Below, piece by piece: positions 62,339 through 64,000 of a stretch of DNA of 64,000 bases. A program made the translations under genes and the position numbers. This stretch comes from Tetragonia tetragonoides (lineage: Eukaryota > Streptophyta > Magnoliopsida > Caryophyllales > Aizoaceae): the NCBI GenBank assembly GCA_038025085.1, contig CM076140.1:3288501-3352500 (forward strand), given 5' to 3'. Below the pieces are notes generated by a model. It was not told the origin of the DNA. It saw only the letters and a program-made list of their open reading frames with translations, and did not search any database. The stretch's first letter is position 1. Each line of letters begins with the position of its first letter.

Positions 62339-64000
62339 ATGGCAGCTAGTGGTTCTGGTCGAAACACTATAGGTCATGACACTAATAGCTTGCAAACTAG
62401 GCACAGTGGTTCATTTGGAGGGACAACCAGTACCAGTTTATCAGTTGACCAATCTTTAAGATTGCCTGGTGGAGTTCTCTCACACTTGAAAGAAGGTGCA
62501 GAAAATGAGAATGTTTCTCGGGTACAAGACTTTGGAGATCAGGCATTGATGGGCAGTAGGTTTCAGTCAAGTACTACCATTTCGTCATCAGTAGAAAATG
62601 CCACAGAAGATGAAGTCGTGCCCAGTCATTTGAGGCAGAGTGGCTCAGTGGGACAAGCAAGCAGCACTGGTGCATCTCTGAGAAGGCTGTTTAGCTCTGT
62701 TGCTTATCGACCCCAGTTGAACGAGGATGTGGAAAATGAAGAAGTTTCGCAAGCAGGAGATATTGGAGACAGGGCACTTAGCAGAAGAGGAAGTCAGAGA
62801 GAGAGTGTAAAATTCTCCTCAGATCAAGGGGCTGTTTTGCCAATTCCTGAAGAACTATTGGAATCTTATGGCTTTTGGTCCCTTGATCCTTCCAGGTTGA
62901 GCACACACTCTCCAGTGTCACCGTTAACATCAGATATCACAACTCCTCTTCCCACTGATGCTATCTTGCATAAGAAACAAGTAGGTTTTCATTCAGATAT
63001 TGGTTACCTAATCCTATCTTGTTTGGATAATTACACAATTTATATCATTCATGTTCTTCTGTTCATATTTGATGGCTATATTAACGCATCCTAATATATT
63101 TTTTCTCTATCTACAGGAAGAGAAAGCCACCGTCATTTGAATATGTTGCTTGCCTCATACATTTAGCTGTTTTTGGGATTCTTGGGGTAATCTAATCTTC
63201 TTCTGTGTTTTTCTAAGCAATGAATTGCTATAGTTTCAGTGATGCTATTGAAAGCATGTTTTATTTTCCCCTTTCATCTTCTTCTTTTATTTATGACTCT
63301 TCTATTAAACACTGGATCATGTGAAAATTCATGAACTTAGTCTAGGGTACCTAGTTTACTCACTTTCCAAAAAATTGTTTTAAGTTCTCTTATTTTGTTC
63401 TCTCTTCATTTTAGGCTGATGTACCTAGTTTACTGACTTTCCGGAGCTAGAACCATTGAGTGATTCCGTACTATTAAAATATTTTCTCCACCAGTTGGAG
63501 CAAATTAAAGTTTCGTGTTTCCACCCGATAAAATTTCCTAGCAGAAGTTGTATGCTTCTTATATAGATTTGCTTTTGATGTAATCAGCTTTGGATCACCT
63601 TAATAACACGGGCGGGCTGTAATGCAGTTTTGAATCACCTTCAAGGGTGGAACATAGCCTGACTTGTGCAACTTCTATGCAGGTCCTTACCAGGAGCTTA
63701 CTACAGAAACTGTTTGGCCCGAGGGTGGCAAATGTGACAAGTGATCAAAGCATCCTGTACCCTGATCTTCCATCAAATATGGTATTTCTTCCAACCCCCC
63801 TTGCACATTCACAGACTCAATACACATACACACCAACGCACACATGCATGTGTGCGTACACATGCATGTGTGCGTACACATGCAAATGGTTTTTCTTATC
63901 TGAGCTTTGCATACCTGTAGGTCGGTTCCTTCTTAATGGGATGGTTTGGGGTTGTATTCAAAGCCGACATATCTCACGTATCAGATCAACTAGCGATTGG
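62339..64000 (+). CDS. FEX: Fluoride exporter, CrcB/Fluc/FEX family, array copy D, 5' part (runs off the window)
   Basis: Coding exons seen: 62339-62980, 63121-63186, 63683-63781, and 63921 to the window edge. The N-terminal exon encodes 214 residues, the longest in the array, because a block of about 63 residues (about 21-84) is repeated in diverged form at about 99-161 (SGSxG...DxGDxAL...). The second copy holds the RRLFS, AGDIG and RRGSQR motifs. Exon 2 has lost about 8 nt relative to the other copies. With the usual acceptor (after 63116) the frame stops at once; with the next AG (after 63120) it reads RKPPSFEYVACLIHLAVFGI in frame, and that is the model given. Domain 1 begins normally (GVLTRSLLQKLFG, DLPSNMVGSFLMGWFG). 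The rest lies outside the window. Confidence 0.82.

Noticed and set aside
63687..63881. Minus-strand Cys/His/Met-rich open frame over the 'acacatgcatgtgtgcg' repeat
   Set aside because: Caused by a short (AC/TG) repeat inside intron 3 of copy D, and overlaps exon 3 on the opposite strand.

Overview
This window is nuclear DNA from a flowering plant. Its genes have many short exons with GT/AG introns, the intergenic sequence is AT-rich and full of plant transposon debris, and the proteins (UFM1, AUX1/LAX auxin carrier, thaumatin-like protein, plant O-fucosyltransferase, cold-shock/zinc-knuckle protein, plant-type fluoride exporter) point to a eudicot. The species cannot be named from the sequence. 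All gene models below were spliced by eye. Exon lengths were checked so that each model keeps one open frame from ATG to stop, but no transcript evidence was available.

Layout. Positions 1-7.3 kb hold no gene: an AT-rich repeat field with a 1.06-kb tandem duplication, (TA)n tracts and minisatellite-bearing inverted-repeat elements. Positions 7.3-11.4 kb (minus) carry a 10-exon O-fucosyltransferase family gene, and 14.2-17.5 kb (minus) a 4-exon UFM1 gene. Two nested hAT-like elements lie at 17.8-19.0 kb. A two-exon thaumatin-like protein gene is at 19.6-20.9 kb (minus), a decayed tRNA-Phe at 22.3 kb, and Helitron-like elements at 22.5-25.5 kb. An 8-exon LAX3-type auxin influx carrier is at 27.7-30.5 kb (plus). 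A small GC-rich hAT-like element is at 31.9 kb, an RNase H-like remnant near 34.5 kb, and an intronless cold-shock-domain/CCHC protein at 36.2-36.8 kb (minus).

The most notable region is 37.8-64.0 kb. It is a head-to-tail array of four genes for the CrcB/Fluc/FEX fluoride-export family, all on the plus strand: copy A 37828-39831, B 43230-46482, C 49635-53780 and D from 62339, cut by the window edge. Each encodes a long cytosolic N-terminus followed by two fused Fluc domains joined by a linker membrane helix. The exon pattern is the same in all copies (78, 99, 193, 401-410, 219 nt after the first exon). The N-terminal exon differs strongly: it is shortened and apparently partly turned into intron in A, and internally duplicated in D. 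D also needs a shifted splice acceptor to keep its frame. Between C and D lie a Helitron-like element carrying a 2.9-kb solo LTR with a perfect 5-bp target duplication, and a Stowaway MITE just upstream of D.

The single-copy genes (O-FucT, UFM1, TLP, LAX3, CSP) have unrelated functions and do not form a pathway. Only the fluoride-exporter array is a functional cluster, and it arose by local duplication.
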